Below, in pieces: positions 33,382 through 42,824 of a stretch of DNA of 64,000 nucleotides. Source of the DNA: Kosakonia radicincitans DSM 16656 (GTDB lineage: Bacteria > Pseudomonadota > Gammaproteobacteria > Enterobacterales > Enterobacteriaceae); contig NZ_CP018016.1 of the NCBI RefSeq assembly GCF_000280495.2, forward strand, positions 4,464,001 through 4,528,000, given 5' to 3'. Below the pieces are notes generated by a model. The model ran no database searches. It worked only from the letters and a program-made list of their open reading frames with translations, and was not told the DNA's origin. Numbering within the stretch: position 1 is the stretch's first letter; each line of letters begins with the position of its first letter. Both the position numbers and the translations under genes were made by a program.

Positions 33382-34253
33382 CAGTGACGCTCCCGAATAG
33401 CAAAGTGAATTAACGCATTGATCAACAACACAATCATCATACTGAACACCGCAACTGCCGAAGCATAGCCGAAGTAGTGCAGGTCAAAGCCCTGCTTATA
33501 CATAAAGAGATTGGTGACCATGGTTGAGGTGCCCGGCCCGCCCTGCGTCATCACGTAGACCAGATCGAAGGCTTTCAGGCTGGCGATCACCGTCAGCAAC
33601 AGCGCGATACGTACCTCGGGGCGCAGTGACGGCAGTGTGATACGCATAAATTTCTGCCGCCGCGAGGAGCCATCCAGATCGGCCGCCTCCAGCAACGAGG
33701 GATCCATGCGCTGCAATCCCGACATAAACAACACCAGACAAAAACCAAAGAAGTACCAGGTTGCCACCAGGCCGACAGCAGGCAATGCCCAGTTGAAATC
33801 CCCCAACCATGACAGCGCCAACTGCGGCAGGCCAACTGCACGCAGGAACTGATCGATCGGGCCAAATGCCGGGTTGTACAACCAGCGCCACACCACGCCA
33901 AGAACCGCCATCGGCATGATATACGGCAGGAAAAAGAAGATGCGCAACAGGCTACGCTCGTTATTATTGCGCGTTTCATACAGGAAGCTGCACAGCAGCA
34001 AGCCGACACTAATCGGCAATAGCGTATAGAACAACATCAGCAATGCGTTGTTGCCCAGCGCTACCCAGAACACCGGATCGCTGAACATACGCAGGTAGTT
34101 GCTGATGCCGCTGAAGATCGGCATGGAGGTGCCGTCCCAGTCGGTAAAACTGATACCCAGCGACGCCAGCAACGGCACCAGCAGAAAAACCGCATACACC
34201 AGCACTGCGGGTAGAAGGTAGAGCGCATTGCGCCAGGCAGATTTATTCAGCAT
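33381..34253 (-). CDS. CUT1 sugar ABC transporter permease, MalF-like
   Basis: A 290-residue permease, six helices, starting WRNALYLLPAVLVYAVFLLV. The EAA loop is EAADLDGSSRRQKFMRITLP near residue 190. The gene lies between the binding-protein and MalG-like genes. The cognate ATPase is encoded separately at 36791 in the divergent operon. Confidence 0.92.
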   Translation of the reverse strand: MLNKSAWRNALYLLPAVLVYAVFLLVPLLASLGISFTDWDGTSMPIFSGISNYLRMFSDPVFWVALGNNALLMLFYTLLPISVGLLLCSFLYETRNNNERSLLRIFFFLPYIMPMAVLGVVWRWLYNPAFGPIDQFLRAVGLPQLALSWLGDFNWALPAVGLVATWYFFGFCLVLFMSGLQRMDPSLLEAADLDGSSRRQKFMRITLPSLRPEVRIALLLTVIASLKAFDLVYVMTQGGPGTSTMVTNLFMYKQGFDLHYFGYASAVAVFSMMIVLLINALIHFAIRERH

Positions 34254-34310
34254 AACCGTACTCGCTTGCGGGCCTGTCAGCGGCCCGGCATCACTGCCGG
34301 GCCGGAATTA

Positions 34311-35651
34311 TCAGTGCTTCAGGGTTTTCAGGTAACGTTGATAGTTGTCATCGAAATTAGTGACCATCTGGTCGGCGGTTTGCCGTCCGGCCAGCAGTTG
34401 CTGCACGTTCTGATTCAGTTCGGCGTTCATGGTCGGGGTCGCCCAGTCCACGTAATGACCGAGGCCATCATGCTCGTTCAGCGTTACCCACACCTGGTAG
34501 GTCTCGGCCAGTAACGGGTTATCAGCCGGGATCTGCGCATTTTTGCTGGCGCTGGCGGGCAGGAAGCCCACTTTCAGCCAGCGGTTCGCCATCTCATCCG
34601 ACACGATATAGTCGATGAACTTCGCGGCGGCATCCCGCTGCTCTTTGGTTTTCGCCGTACTGGTGATGGAGTACGCCAGGTCAGTCCCCCCCACCATCAG
34701 CGCGTGCTGCACGCCAGCGCCCATCGGCATCGCGGCAAAATGAATATCTTTGTTATCTTTGAACTGCCCCAGATACCAGGTGCCGCTCACCAGGAAAGCG
34801 GCCTGCCCGTTCTGGAACAGGGTGGCGGCATCGTCATGGCCAATCCCCTGGTAGCCGGTGAAGAAATAGCCTTTGTCGTTCCAGCTTTTCATCATGTTGG
34901 CGGCCTTCACCAGCTTGTCATCTTTAAAGGTACCGCCCACGTCATAAATCAGATCATCGAGTTTTTTACGGTCGCTGCTTTCGATCTGCGCTTCCCAGAG
35001 AGTACTGAGCAGTTGCTGGCCCATGTTGCCATCCAGCAAACCCAGCATCATTGGCGGAGTGCCCTGCGCTTTCAGTTTTTCCATCGCCTGTTCCAGCTCA
35101 GCGAGGGTTTTTGGCACGGCTACACCGGCTTTATCCAGCAACGCTTTGTTGTAATACAGGCCAACCATTTCACCGAGGCTGGCGACGCCATACAGTTTGC
35201 CGCTGCCGAAGTCCTGATTATCGGACCAGCGGTTACGTTTCAGGATTGAATCCGGGAAACGCGTTGTCCAGCCGTAGGTTTTGGCGTAATCATCCAGCGG
35301 CCAAAGCAGCTTGTCTTTCACCAGAGACCCCATGTCGCCACCGCCCTGGTTAACCTGGGCGATCTGCGGGCCATCACCCGCTGTCAGCGCCAGTTTGAGC
35401 GGGATACGGGTATCTTCGAAGGAGTGCACAGAACGCTGGATAACAATGCCGGGATTCTGTTGCTGAAACACTTTGATCGCTTCATCCACCGCTTCTGTCT
35501 GCTGCGGATAGTTATAAATGTCCCACTCATTCAGGGTCACCGCCTGGGCCGAGGTCATCGCTGCGCCGAGCAGCACCCCCGCGGAAACCAGACGAGACAG
35601 GGTGCGAAGAGAGCTACAGAAGTACTGCGAACGTACGGTTGAATCACACAT
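34311..35651 (-). CDS. CUT1 sugar ABC transporter substrate-binding protein
   Basis: A periplasmic binding protein of 446 residues. The signal peptide region is [20 protein letters not shown], followed by mature [20 protein letters not shown]. The two-lobed SBP_bac_1 pattern is present ([33 protein letters not shown]). The start is ATG at 35651; the TTG at 35669 in the same frame would place the site GGAG inside the gene. First gene of the importer operon. The sugar cannot be read from sequence, but the linked ROK repressor, kinase and oxidoreductase suggest an amino sugar or modified monosaccharide. Confidence 0.9.
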   Translation of the reverse strand: MCDSTVRSQYFCSSLRTLSRLVSAGVLLGAAMTSAQAVTLNEWDIYNYPQQTEAVDEAIKVFQQQNPGIVIQRSVHSFEDTRIPLKLALTAGDGPQIAQVNQGGGDMGSLVKDKLLWPLDDYAKTYGWTTRFPDSILKRNRWSDNQDFGSGKLYGVASLGEMVGLYYNKALLDKAGVAVPKTLAELEQAMEKLKAQGTPPMMLGLLDGNMGQQLLSTLWEAQIESSDRKKLDDLIYDVGGTFKDDKLVKAANMMKSWNDKGYFFTGYQGIGHDDAATLFQNGQAAFLVSGTWYLGQFKDNKDIHFAAMPMGAGVQHALMVGGTDLAYSITSTAKTKEQRDAAAKFIDYIVSDEMANRWLKVGFLPASASKNAQIPADNPLLAETYQVWVTLNEHDGLGHYVDWATPTMNAELNQNVQQLLAGRQTADQMVTNFDDNYQRYLKTLKH

Positions 35652-36178
35652 AATGCTCGGTTTCTCCAACAGATGACTGGCATCCCTTCATCTCGGCACC
35701 CGCAGTTCCCGCAGGCTGATTCAGCAGAAATAACGCTCATACCCATACTTACTTTATGAACAAAATAAAGTCAAACCTGTGAGGCGAGTAATTTTTGCTC
35801 TGTGATGCAGTGCGAAAAGTGAGAAGAAAAGTGGAGTAATCAGCAGGGAATGCTGCTTAATTAGCCAGAATGCCGATGCAACCGGTCACGCTTTACTGAA
35901 GCTCAGCATAATTCACTCGTGCTTTTAAACTGCATTAACTCACTGATAGAGCATATGAAAATCGTATAGTTATGAATAACGCTCACGAGTAAATGTTAAA
36001 AAGCTCGCGGATTAAGGGCTTGCCGCTGCATCATTGCTGCGTTGTCGCGTTGATGGTCATGCGCTGTGGTTATGTGTAGCGTTTTCTTTGTGGGACTACG
36101 CAATTATTACACCTTGAAAACTAAGTACGCTTTCATTACCGTAAAAACTGTCTATCTCCTGACCACAGAGGCTCCACC
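35652..36178. promoter_or_regulatory. Divergent promoter region of the sugar importer, with ROK-type operator
   Basis: A 527-bp intergenic stretch between divergent operons. It contains a perfect inverted repeat, ACTTTAT (35751-35757) and ATAAAGT (35765-35771) around 7 bp. On the minus strand the same place reads TTGACTTTATTTT, a -35 (TTGACT) with TAAGTA 17 bp further, so an operator overlaps the promoter of the binding-protein operon. The same TTGACTTTA(G/T)TTT block stands before the oxidoreductase gene at 40352. The rest is AT-rich, with no gene recognised. Confidence 0.6.
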
Positions 36179-36778
36179 ATGACGGCTGAAGCAGTTATTC
36201 GTCACGCTACCGAGGCGGATTTTCCCGCGCTCTCGCGTATTTGTTTAGAAACCGCCAATGCTGGCAAAGATGCGACAGCGCTCTATTCTGATCCTGCCCT
36301 GCCCGGCCTGCGCTTTGTGATTCCCTACGCACGTTTTGCGCCGGATTTCGCGCTGGCGCTGGAACAGCAGGGCGAGGTCGTCGGCTATGCGGTTGCCGTA
36401 CCGGATACCCGTGCCTTTGAGGCGGTGCTGAACCAGCAGTGGTGGCCGATGTTGCAGGCGCAATATCGTGACTACCCGGCCAGCGCCCCGCTCGACAGCA
36501 AAGTTCTGGAAGCCATCTTCCAGCCGGATGCCGCCGCCGATCAGCTGGTAAGCCAGTGGCCAGCGCACCTGCATATCAATCTGTTGCCACCGGCTCAGCA
36601 GGGTGGCTGGGGGCGCAAACTGATTGAGCAACTGCTGGCGCTGCTGCGCGAGGCGGGTGTGCCTGGCGTGCACCTTGGCGTCAGCCTGCAAAACGAGCAG
36701 GTTTGCGGTTTTTATCAGCGCCTTGGCTTCACGCCCATCGTGCGTAGCAACGCCATTTATATGGGCCAGTTACTTTAA
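36179..36778 (+). CDS. GNAT-family N-acetyltransferase
   Basis: A 199-residue acetyltransferase. It opens as VIRHATEADFPALSRICLET, the first strand-helix of the GNAT fold. The acetyl-CoA loop is in QQGGWGRKLIEQLLALL near residue 142, and GVSLQNEQVCGFYQRLGF is the usual C-terminal element. It is the first gene of a two-gene operon with the importer ATPase. In this context it may acetylate an amino sugar or a sugar-derived amine before kinase action. That is inference; some relatives form part of bacterial O-GlcNAcase-like proteins. Confidence 0.82.
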   Translation: MTAEAVIRHATEADFPALSRICLETANAGKDATALYSDPALPGLRFVIPYARFAPDFALALEQQGEVVGYAVAVPDTRAFEAVLNQQWWPMLQAQYRDYPASAPLDSKVLEAIFQPDAAADQLVSQWPAHLHINLLPPAQQGGWGRKLIEQLLALLREAGVPGVHLGVSLQNEQVCGFYQRLGFTPIVRSNAIYMGQLL

Positions 36779-36790
36779 GCGAGACACAGT

Positions 36791-37882
36791 ATGACCAGCC
36801 TGCATCTGCAAAGCGTTAAGAAGTCTTACGAGCAAGTGAACGTGATTCACGGGATCGATCTCACTATCAACAGCGGTGAATTTGTGGTGTTTGTTGGCCC
36901 TTCGGGCTGCGGAAAATCGACGCTGCTACGCATGATTGCCGGGCTGGAGGAGATTAGCGACGGCAAGCTGCTGATTGAGGGCGCGGATATGACCCACCAG
37001 CCAGCAACCGAGCGCGGTATCGCCATGGTGTTTCAGTCCTACGCGCTTTATCCGAATATGACGGTGCGCGGCAACCTCGCTTATCCGCTGGAAGTGATGA
37101 AGCGTCCGAAAACCGAGATCGCACAGGCAATTGCGCAGACTGCGGAGCGCCTGCATCTGACCGAGCTGCTCGATCGTCTGCCGCGTGCTTTGTCAGGCGG
37201 GCAACGTCAGCGCGTGGCGATTGGGCGCGCCATTATTCGCCATCCGCGCATTTTCTTGTTTGATGAACCCCTGTCGAATCTGGATGCCGAGTTACGTTTG
37301 CAGATGCGTATCGAAATCGCGCGGCTGCACGCCTCATTGGGTAATACCATGATTTACGTCACCCATGACCAGCTGGAAGCAATGACGCTGGCCGATCGTA
37401 TTGTGGTGCTGCGTCAGGGCCGTATTGAACAGGTCGGTGCGCCACTGGAGCTGTATCACGATCCGGACAATCTGTTTGTCGCCGGGTTTATTGGTTCGCC
37501 AAAGATGAATTTCTTACCCGCAGAAGTGGCCGCCATCGCGCCCGGCGAAGTGCAGCTGCGCGTGCCTTCTCTCGGCCTTCACGCATTAACCATGAAGATT
37601 GACGCCGCCTGCCAGGAAGGGCAGAAAGTGACGCTTGGCGTACGCCCTGAACATTTTCAGCCTGCCAGCTCAGCCAGCGCGCCGTTGAGCTTTAGCGCAC
37701 CGCTGTCGTTCAGTGAGATGCTGGGACATACCAATTACCTTTATCTGGATGTAGGCCAGGAGCGGCTGCTGGTGATTGAGGAGCGTAACGTGGCAAGCCA
37801 TGAGATGGGTGAGCCGGTACATTATCAGCTGGATGCGGGGAGTTGTTTGTTGTTTGATGAAGGGGGAATGCGGTTACGGTGA
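36791..37882 (+). CDS. Sugar ABC transporter ATPase, MalK/UgpC-like
   Basis: The 363-residue ATPase of a CUT1 importer. Walker A GPSGCGKST is near 37, signature LSGGQRQRVAIGRAI near 135, Walker B FLFDEPLSNLDAELR near 155, then VTHDQLEAMTLADR. A C-terminal regulatory domain (about 235-363) has the GVRPEHF motif. It is co-transcribed with the GNAT gene and divergent from its own permeases. Splitting ATPase and permeases is common in CUT1 systems, where one ATPase can serve several importers. Confidence 0.93.
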   Translation: MTSLHLQSVKKSYEQVNVIHGIDLTINSGEFVVFVGPSGCGKSTLLRMIAGLEEISDGKLLIEGADMTHQPATERGIAMVFQSYALYPNMTVRGNLAYPLEVMKRPKTEIAQAIAQTAERLHLTELLDRLPRALSGGQRQRVAIGRAIIRHPRIFLFDEPLSNLDAELRLQMRIEIARLHASLGNTMIYVTHDQLEAMTLADRIVVLRQGRIEQVGAPLELYHDPDNLFVAGFIGSPKMNFLPAEVAAIAPGEVQLRVPSLGLHALTMKIDAACQEGQKVTLGVRPEHFQPASSASAPLSFSAPLSFSEMLGHTNYLYLDVGQERLLVIEERNVASHEMGEPVHYQLDAGSCLLFDEGGMRLR

Positions 37883-37971
37883 AAGGCGCTGCGCGGAATA
37901 GCCGCGGTTAGCGCCATAGAGCTTCCACCGACCGTCGCGCAGACCAGCCTGAGTTCGATATTCAACCGAAC

Positions 37972-38082
37972 TCAGGTTGGTTTCAGATTGATACGTTTAT
38001 GGTTGTAATCGTGGATGTATTCGCATATGGCGTGTTTCAGCTCACCTGTCGTTGGGTATCCCACTTTTGGGCGCAGTTCAGG
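37972..38082 (-). pseudogene. IS3-family transposase remnant (orfB C-terminus)
   Basis: About 36 codons resembling the end of an IS3-type DDE transposase: YPTTGELKHAICEYIHDYN then HKRINLKPT, the region just after the catalytic Glu. The preceding frame is not transposase-like and no inverted repeat was found. A scar of an old insertion between the ATPase and ROK genes. Confidence 0.6.
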
Positions 38083-38149
38083 CGCAGGACTTAGCCTGAG
38101 GTGAACGAAACCCGCGCAATGCCAAAAAAACGCGATGAAGCGCAAATTT

Positions 38150-39271
38150 TTACGACGCGATCTCTTCATCCGCCTGTGCGGCCAGCAAATCCAGCAATTT
38201 ATTCACCGCAAAACCCGCCGCGCCCTGTGCCCACATCCGATTTGACTCGGTAATAAACTGCAACGGCGTCATGTGCGGCGTCAGTTTCAGGCGATAGGTC
38301 TGGAAACTCTGGGTGATATTATCCAGCAAAATGCGCGACGCCATCTGTGGTTCCATCGCCAGATAGACCACATCGGGATCATAGGCAACCGACAGATTTG
38401 CCAGCGATATGCCCAACTGATGGCCGGCTTCCGCCAGCGCGCTCAGCACTTCCTGCGTCGGGCGCATATCCAGGTCGCGCAGCGCCTGCGGCACCTCATC
38501 TTTCAGCGTGGCGGCCACCCGTCGCAAAATCGCCTGTGATGAGGCGACATCTTCCAGCAGGCGCTCGGAACCATCCCCCAGCAGGGCATTACCAATCTCA
38601 CCCGCTTTACCATGACGCCCGCGATAGAGCTGACGATCGAGCAGAATACCTGCGCCAATCCCTTTACCAAAGGTGGCGATAATCGCCGATTGCGCATGAC
38701 CGAGCTGACCAAATACCAGCGCCGCCATCGCTAAAGCGTTGGCGTCATTTTCGATAAATACCGGCAGCGAAAAGCGTTCCTCCAGTAGCCGGGCAATCGG
38801 AACGTTATCCCAATCCAGCACGCGTGAACGCACGCAATAGCCATTGCTGGCATCCACCAGACCAGACAGCGCCAGGCCAATGGCGCCCACCTTTCTGTTC
38901 TCTACGCCGCGCAGAAACTTTGCCAGCGCATCGCCCAGTTGTTTCGGTGTCATGGCTCCGGAAGGCATTTGCTGCTCGCCGATGATATTGCCGCCCAGGT
39001 CGGTCAGCACAATCAGATTACGTTCTGCATTGAGCTGGATGCCGATCACGCTGGCGTGGTCGGGATTAAGACCAAGCAGGGTTTTGGGACGCCCCATCGA
39101 GACACGTCGCAGCCCCAGCTCCTGTACGATGCCCCCGGTCAGCAGGCGATTAGTAGCCTGCGAGACCGTTGACATACTCAGGCCGCTACGCACTTTGAGA
39201 TCGGACTGGCTGATCGGCGCATTTTCGACAATCAGCCGCAGAATACGGGCAGTTACGTTCGGAGCAATCAT
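38150..39271 (-). CDS. ROK-family transcriptional repressor
   Basis: A 373-residue NagC/XylR/Mlc-like regulator. The N-terminal winged HTH (LRLIVENAPISQSDLKVRSG, then SMSTVSQATNRLL) precedes a ROK kinase-like domain with the glycine loop GKGIGAGILLD near 205 and GRHGKAGEIGNALLG near 218. The usual zinc cysteine cluster (CxCGxxGC) is absent, which sets it apart from NagC and Mlc. It is encoded after the BadF-type kinase in one operon and probably represses the importer and oxidoreductase promoters, releasing them when it binds a sugar or sugar phosphate. Confidence 0.9.
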   Translation of the reverse strand: MIAPNVTARILRLIVENAPISQSDLKVRSGLSMSTVSQATNRLLTGGIVQELGLRRVSMGRPKTLLGLNPDHASVIGIQLNAERNLIVLTDLGGNIIGEQQMPSGAMTPKQLGDALAKFLRGVENRKVGAIGLALSGLVDASNGYCVRSRVLDWDNVPIARLLEERFSLPVFIENDANALAMAALVFGQLGHAQSAIIATFGKGIGAGILLDRQLYRGRHGKAGEIGNALLGDGSERLLEDVASSQAILRRVAATLKDEVPQALRDLDMRPTQEVLSALAEAGHQLGISLANLSVAYDPDVVYLAMEPQMASRILLDNITQSFQTYRLKLTPHMTPLQFITESNRMWAQGAAGFAVNKLLDLLAAQADEEIAS

Positions 39272-39299
39272 GGTTCTCTTTATCAGCAGAATGAAAAGG

Positions 39300-40178
39300 T
39301 TACGCGGGTTGGTTCATACTGAACTGGCTGGCAAGCCGTAGCGCACCGCTCAGCGCATCGCCCTGCGGTGGCACCAGTAGTGCGGCGATATCCGCCGGAA
39401 GCCAGGGCTGAATCGGCGCGGCCAGGCCTCCCATCAACGCTAGCTTACCGTGGCTGCGCGCCAGTAGCGGCTGTATCATCAGTGCGATATCCGCAGCGGT
39501 TTGCTGAACCAGCGCAGCGCCATGCACATCACCCGCCTGCGCGGCGGCGAAAACGTCCGGCACTATCCGCCCCCAGTCGGCTGGCGTCGCCTGACGTGAC
39601 CAGATTAGCATCTGTTCCGGGCTGTCGTGGTAATGCGCCATGATGCGTTGCGTCAGCGCCGAAGACGGCACGATGCCTTCATGGGCCAGCAGCGCCAGCC
39701 GGAGCGCACGCTGCCCCAGCACCGCGCCTGAGCCGGCATCGGAGAGGGCAAATCCCCAGCCGCCGAGCAGTGTAAACTGCGTGCCATCCCATGCCGCGCC
39801 CTGGCTGCCGGTGCCGGTGATAAATACCGCCCCTGGCGCGCCATTATGCGCCCCGGCGCAGGCCGTTTCGACATCGGTAAAAACATAGCGCGACTGACAA
39901 ACCGGCAGCCAGCTATCCAGACGTGCTTTGACCGAGGACACATTTGCCCCCGCGAGGCCTGCCACCAGCACGGTTTGTGCCCGTGCCGCTGCCGGTAATG
40001 CCGCCTGAGTGAAAAGATCGTCAATCACCCGGTCAATAGCGTCAATCGCCGCTTCAAAGTGCGACCAGACATTGGCTGGCCCACCGCGCGCTTCCGCCAG
40101 CAACTGCCCCCGATCGTCGGTGAGACGTCCACGACAGCGCGTACCACCACCATCAATACCCAGCATCAATGACTGCAC
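39300..40178 (-). CDS. BadF/BadG-type sugar kinase, N-acetylglucosamine-kinase-like
   Basis: A 292-residue kinase of the actin/hexokinase fold. The phosphate-1 loop is MLGIDGGGTRCRGRLTD, and FITGTGSQGAAW near 122 is phosphate-2. GWGFALSDAGSGAVLGQRAL is the family signature of GlcNAc/GlcN kinases. The start is GTG at 40178: AGGAGG lies six bases upstream, which the alternative ATGs at 40199 and 40166 lack. It probably phosphorylates the imported sugar. It is in one operon with the ROK gene and divergent from the oxidoreductase. Confidence 0.87.
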   Translation of the reverse strand: MQSLMLGIDGGGTRCRGRLTDDRGQLLAEARGGPANVWSHFEAAIDAIDRVIDDLFTQAALPAAARAQTVLVAGLAGANVSSVKARLDSWLPVCQSRYVFTDVETACAGAHNGAPGAVFITGTGSQGAAWDGTQFTLLGGWGFALSDAGSGAVLGQRALRLALLAHEGIVPSSALTQRIMAHYHDSPEQMLIWSRQATPADWGRIVPDVFAAAQAGDVHGAALVQQTAADIALMIQPLLARSHGKLALMGGLAAPIQPWLPADIAALLVPPQGDALSGALRLASQFSMNQPA

Positions 40179-40351
40179 GCGCTTCCTCCTGCCCTGCACC
40201 GCCCGGGATGACCCTTTATAGATGTGCGAAAGATAGGGTAAAAAAACTTAAATCGCAATAACAAATAAATATGGAAGACACAACACAAAATAAAAATGAT
40301 TAAAATCATATAAATAATAAAAACATTGATTTTTACACGCAGGATATTAAT

Positions 40352-40380
40352 TGACTTTAGTTTTTCTGCCGTAATAAGTT
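40352..40380 (+). promoter_or_regulatory. Predicted promoter of the oxidoreductase gene, matching the importer promoter
   Basis: TTGACT (40352-40357) begins TTGACTTTAGTTTTT; TAAGTT follows after 18 bp. The same pattern TTGACTTTA(T)TTT with TAAGTA after 17 bp occurs on the minus strand at 35773 downward, upstream of the sugar-binding-protein gene. Shared sequence outside the hexamers suggests a common operator. The rest of 40179-40447 is very AT-rich, including ATGATT-AA-AATCAT near 40297-40310. Confidence 0.55.
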
Positions 40381-40447
40381 AGCGGTCAGATTATCAGCAG
40401 CCTGATGGGTCGGGCAGCTAACAGGCAACGGGCTTCAGGGGTATAAC

Positions 40448-41599
40448 ATGAAAGTGGGCATTATTGGTCTTGGCTTTCGTCTTTCCCATGTGGTGAAAGA
40501 GTTCAGCAAAGCCGATACAGAGTTCTCAGTAGTGGGTTATGTCGATCCGGCTCCGGCGGGTTTACCCAATCTTCACACCTTCGGTATCGATCCCGGCAAG
40601 GCATTCGACAGCATTGACGCCCTGCTGAGCCATGGCGGTTTTGATCTGTTGCTGATCGGCTCACCGAACTTTATGCATCTTGAGCATATTCGTCAGGGAC
40701 TGGCCGCGGATTATACCGTCTTCACCGAGAAGCCGGTGGTCATCAATGAAGAACAGACGATGTCGATGGCGCGGCTGGTGCAACAGTATGGTCACGAGCG
40801 TATTCTGGTCGGTCTGGTGCTGCGCTACTCGCCGCTGTATCACGACCTGTTGATGGCGCGTGATGATAAACGCCTCGGAGAGATCACCTCCATCGAAGCC
40901 ACCGAACATATCAAGCCATACCATGGCGCCTTCTTCCAGCGCGACTGGCGTCGGCTGGAGAAATACGCCGGTCCGTACATTCTGGAAAAATGCTGTCACG
41001 ATATCGATCTTTATCAGGGCCTGATGGGTGAGCGCCCGGTGCGTGTCGCCAGCTTTGGTGGCCGTAAATCCTTTACCCCGCAACACGCGCCGCAGGGTGC
41101 CGTCACCCCTGATTCCGAGGTGTATCATATCAAGCCGAGCGGCTGGTCCAGTACCGACGCGGTGTTTGATAGCGACGCCGATATCGTCGATTACCAGACG
41201 GCCATCATTGAATACGCCGGTGGCGCCACCCTGGCCTTTCACGCCAACCTCAACGTGCCGGATGAGTTCCGTCGTTTTTGCGTAATGGGCACCGACGGCA
41301 TGGCGGAAGGTGACTTTGTGCGTAACTATTTCCGCGTGCATAACGCCCGTACCGGTGAGCGCGAAGTAGATACCACCTACAGCGGCAACGCTTACGATGG
41401 TCACTATGGCGCTGACGCACTGATGGCTGAAGAGATTGTGAAACACATTAAACAGGGAACGCCGCTGAAAGTAACGGTGGTGGACGCACTGGAAGCCGGG
41501 CTCACCGCAATTAAAATCGACGAAGCGCGAAAATCGAAAACCGTGGTGGATATGACAGAAAGCTGGAAACAATTTGACGCCAGCCTGGGGAAAAAGTAG
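40448..41599 (+). CDS. Gfo/Idh/MocA-family oxidoreductase
   Basis: A 383-residue NAD(P)-dependent sugar dehydrogenase. The Rossmann motif VGIIGLGFRLSHVV is at the N-terminus and the catalytic-site motif FTEKPVVINEEQT near residue 95, with Lys in EKP. The substrate-domain residues include GGPY-like EKYAGPYILEKCCHDIDLYQ near 175-195. The ribosome site AGGGG stands six bases before the ATG. Placed with the ABC importer, kinase and ROK repressor, it most likely oxidises the imported sugar or a derivative. Confidence 0.9.
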   Translation: MKVGIIGLGFRLSHVVKEFSKADTEFSVVGYVDPAPAGLPNLHTFGIDPGKAFDSIDALLSHGGFDLLLIGSPNFMHLEHIRQGLAADYTVFTEKPVVINEEQTMSMARLVQQYGHERILVGLVLRYSPLYHDLLMARDDKRLGEITSIEATEHIKPYHGAFFQRDWRRLEKYAGPYILEKCCHDIDLYQGLMGERPVRVASFGGRKSFTPQHAPQGAVTPDSEVYHIKPSGWSSTDAVFDSDADIVDYQTAIIEYAGGATLAFHANLNVPDEFRRFCVMGTDGMAEGDFVRNYFRVHNARTGEREVDTTYSGNAYDGHYGADALMAEEIVKHIKQGTPLKVTVVDALEAGLTAIKIDEARKSKTVVDMTESWKQFDASLGKK

Positions 41600-41616
41600 C
41601 CATATAACGGCTACAG

Positions 41617-41645
41617 ACTCGCGGTCCCCCTAATCGCGAGTTTTG
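41617..41645 (+). terminator. Rho-independent terminator after the oxidoreductase gene
   Basis: Stem ACTCGCG (41617-41623) with CGCGAGT (41635-41641), 11-nt loop, followed by TTTG. It begins 18 bp past the stop codon. Confidence 0.75.
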
Positions 41646-41675
41646 TCATGGCGATACAGACTGGATATCTCCTTT

Positions 41676-41700
41676 ACCGGCCTCCTGGCCGGTTTTTATT
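41676..41700 (+). terminator. Second tandem rho-independent terminator
   Basis: Stem ACCGGCC (41676-41682) with GGCCGGT (41687-41693), tetraloop TCCT, then TTTTATT. A textbook terminator, in tandem with the one at 41617. The remaining stretch to 42010 is AT-rich and should hold the promoter of the next gene (GTATAAAAT near 41936). Confidence 0.85.
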
Positions 41701-42010
41701 TCTCACTCAAAACCACGTCCTGTGGACCGGGCCATCAATAGATTTTCGCTTTGCCTGATAGTATTGAGATCTTTTTCTGGCCTGCAGCAGCGCGTATCAC
41801 ACTTAAACCCGATGTTGATGATGGGAGTGAAATAGCGCGCACGACTTTCATGTCGATTCATCGTGAAAAGAGGGCATAAGAGAAATTAAATCATTCATCA
41901 ATAGTTACCAGAAAAAGCGTAACATGTGTTTTTTTGTATAAAATGCTCTTATCGTTTTTTGTAAGTTAGTTATGCTTGTTTAACTACTCCGAATTAGAAG
42001 GCGACGCGCA

Positions 42011-42316
42011 ATGAAACAATTAAGAATTTATACATTAAAAGATAAAGAAAGTGCGGAAAAATATTTCCGTACTTGTTGGCCAAAGCACATGGTGAGCTTA
42101 CCAAAGTTTGGGATCTTCATTAACAGCGTATATCTGGGCGGCAATGAGCAAGATAATCAGGTTATAGCTGTGGTCACGTTCCCTGAAGAGTGTGATGTTA
42201 ACCTTTTAAATCGCCAATATATGCAAAGCCCGGATTTTAGCGAAGACATGCGTGGATTCAATATGACAGATATAATTCATGTTGATGAAATTGCAATTAG
42301 CGAAACGCTTTTTTAA
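42011..42316 (+). CDS. NIPSNAP-like small protein
   Basis: A 101-residue protein with the pattern of a dimeric alpha/beta-barrel NIPSNAP domain: KQLRIYTLKDKESAEKYF at the start, a central helix TCWPKHMVSLPKFGI and a final strand. Function is unknown; such domains sit beside many metabolic and stress genes. It stands alone between two tandem terminators upstream and a strong hairpin 110 bp downstream, so it is probably a single-gene unit. Lower GC than its neighbours suggests acquisition. Confidence 0.7.
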   Translation: MKQLRIYTLKDKESAEKYFRTCWPKHMVSLPKFGIFINSVYLGGNEQDNQVIAVVTFPEECDVNLLNRQYMQSPDFSEDMRGFNMTDIIHVDEIAISETLF

Positions 42317-42425
42317 CAGCTTTTATTGCAATAGCTGACCGGCACAACCCAACGAGACAATATTTTTCCAGCAATAATTCATTTGAAAGATATTCGCGAC
42401 TTCAGAAAGTTGAATATACCTTCGA

Positions 42426-42450
42426 CCAGAAGCAGAAAGTCTGCTTCTGG
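42426..42450. terminator. Perfect hairpin downstream of the NIPSNAP-like gene
   Basis: Arms CCAGAAGCAG (42426-42435) and CTGCTTCTGG (42441-42450), 10 bp perfect with a 5-nt loop. No T-run follows, so it may be a processed 3' end or rho-assisted terminator. Confidence 0.45.
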
Positions 42451-42659
42451 CTGTGAGTTCAACGGGTCGATAAGAGTTAGAAACGGAAGGGTAGTACGTG
42501 ATTACGTAAAGGGAAAAGAGTAGGCCCCATTCCCTGTGCGATCCCCATCAGCGAAAGCCCACCTGCTGTTGCATGAGACTGACCCCGAATAATCAGGAAT
42601 AACCGGCTTAATGTTGGTTGTTTATCCTGGTAACCGGAAGGTTTCACAGCAAATTCTGA

Positions 42660-42824
42660 TGGAGTCAATCATCCCGGCGCAGAGTGGGAACGCCGCCGTA
42701 TTTCTTGCGCTACGTACAGAACGTGGCATCGGAAATGCCCGTCTTGCGGCAGAACCGGTATGCCCGGCTCAGCCAGCTTCAGGGCAAAGACAATCTGCTC
42801 TTCAGTGAATCGTGATTTTTTCAT
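42660..42824 (-). pseudogene. IS3-family orfA remnant, frameshifted
   Basis: Reading from the ATG at 42824 gives MKKSRFTEEQIVFALKLAE, the standard opening of IS407/IS511-type OrfA proteins. Homology then continues in another frame (CRKTGISDATF). Only about 50 codons are left, with a frameshift and no orfB. The rest of 42317-43028 contains no recognisable gene. Confidence 0.72.

Noticed and set aside
40661..41572. A 303-codon open frame antisense to the Gfo/Idh/MocA gene
   Set aside because: It is a shadow of a GC-rich coding strand; its translation is His-rich and matches no family, while the sense frame has full motifs and a ribosome site.
42477..42668. A 63-codon minus-strand frame next to the IS3 scrap
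   Set aside because: No family match and no ribosome site; it runs into the orfA remnant and is probably non-coding debris.
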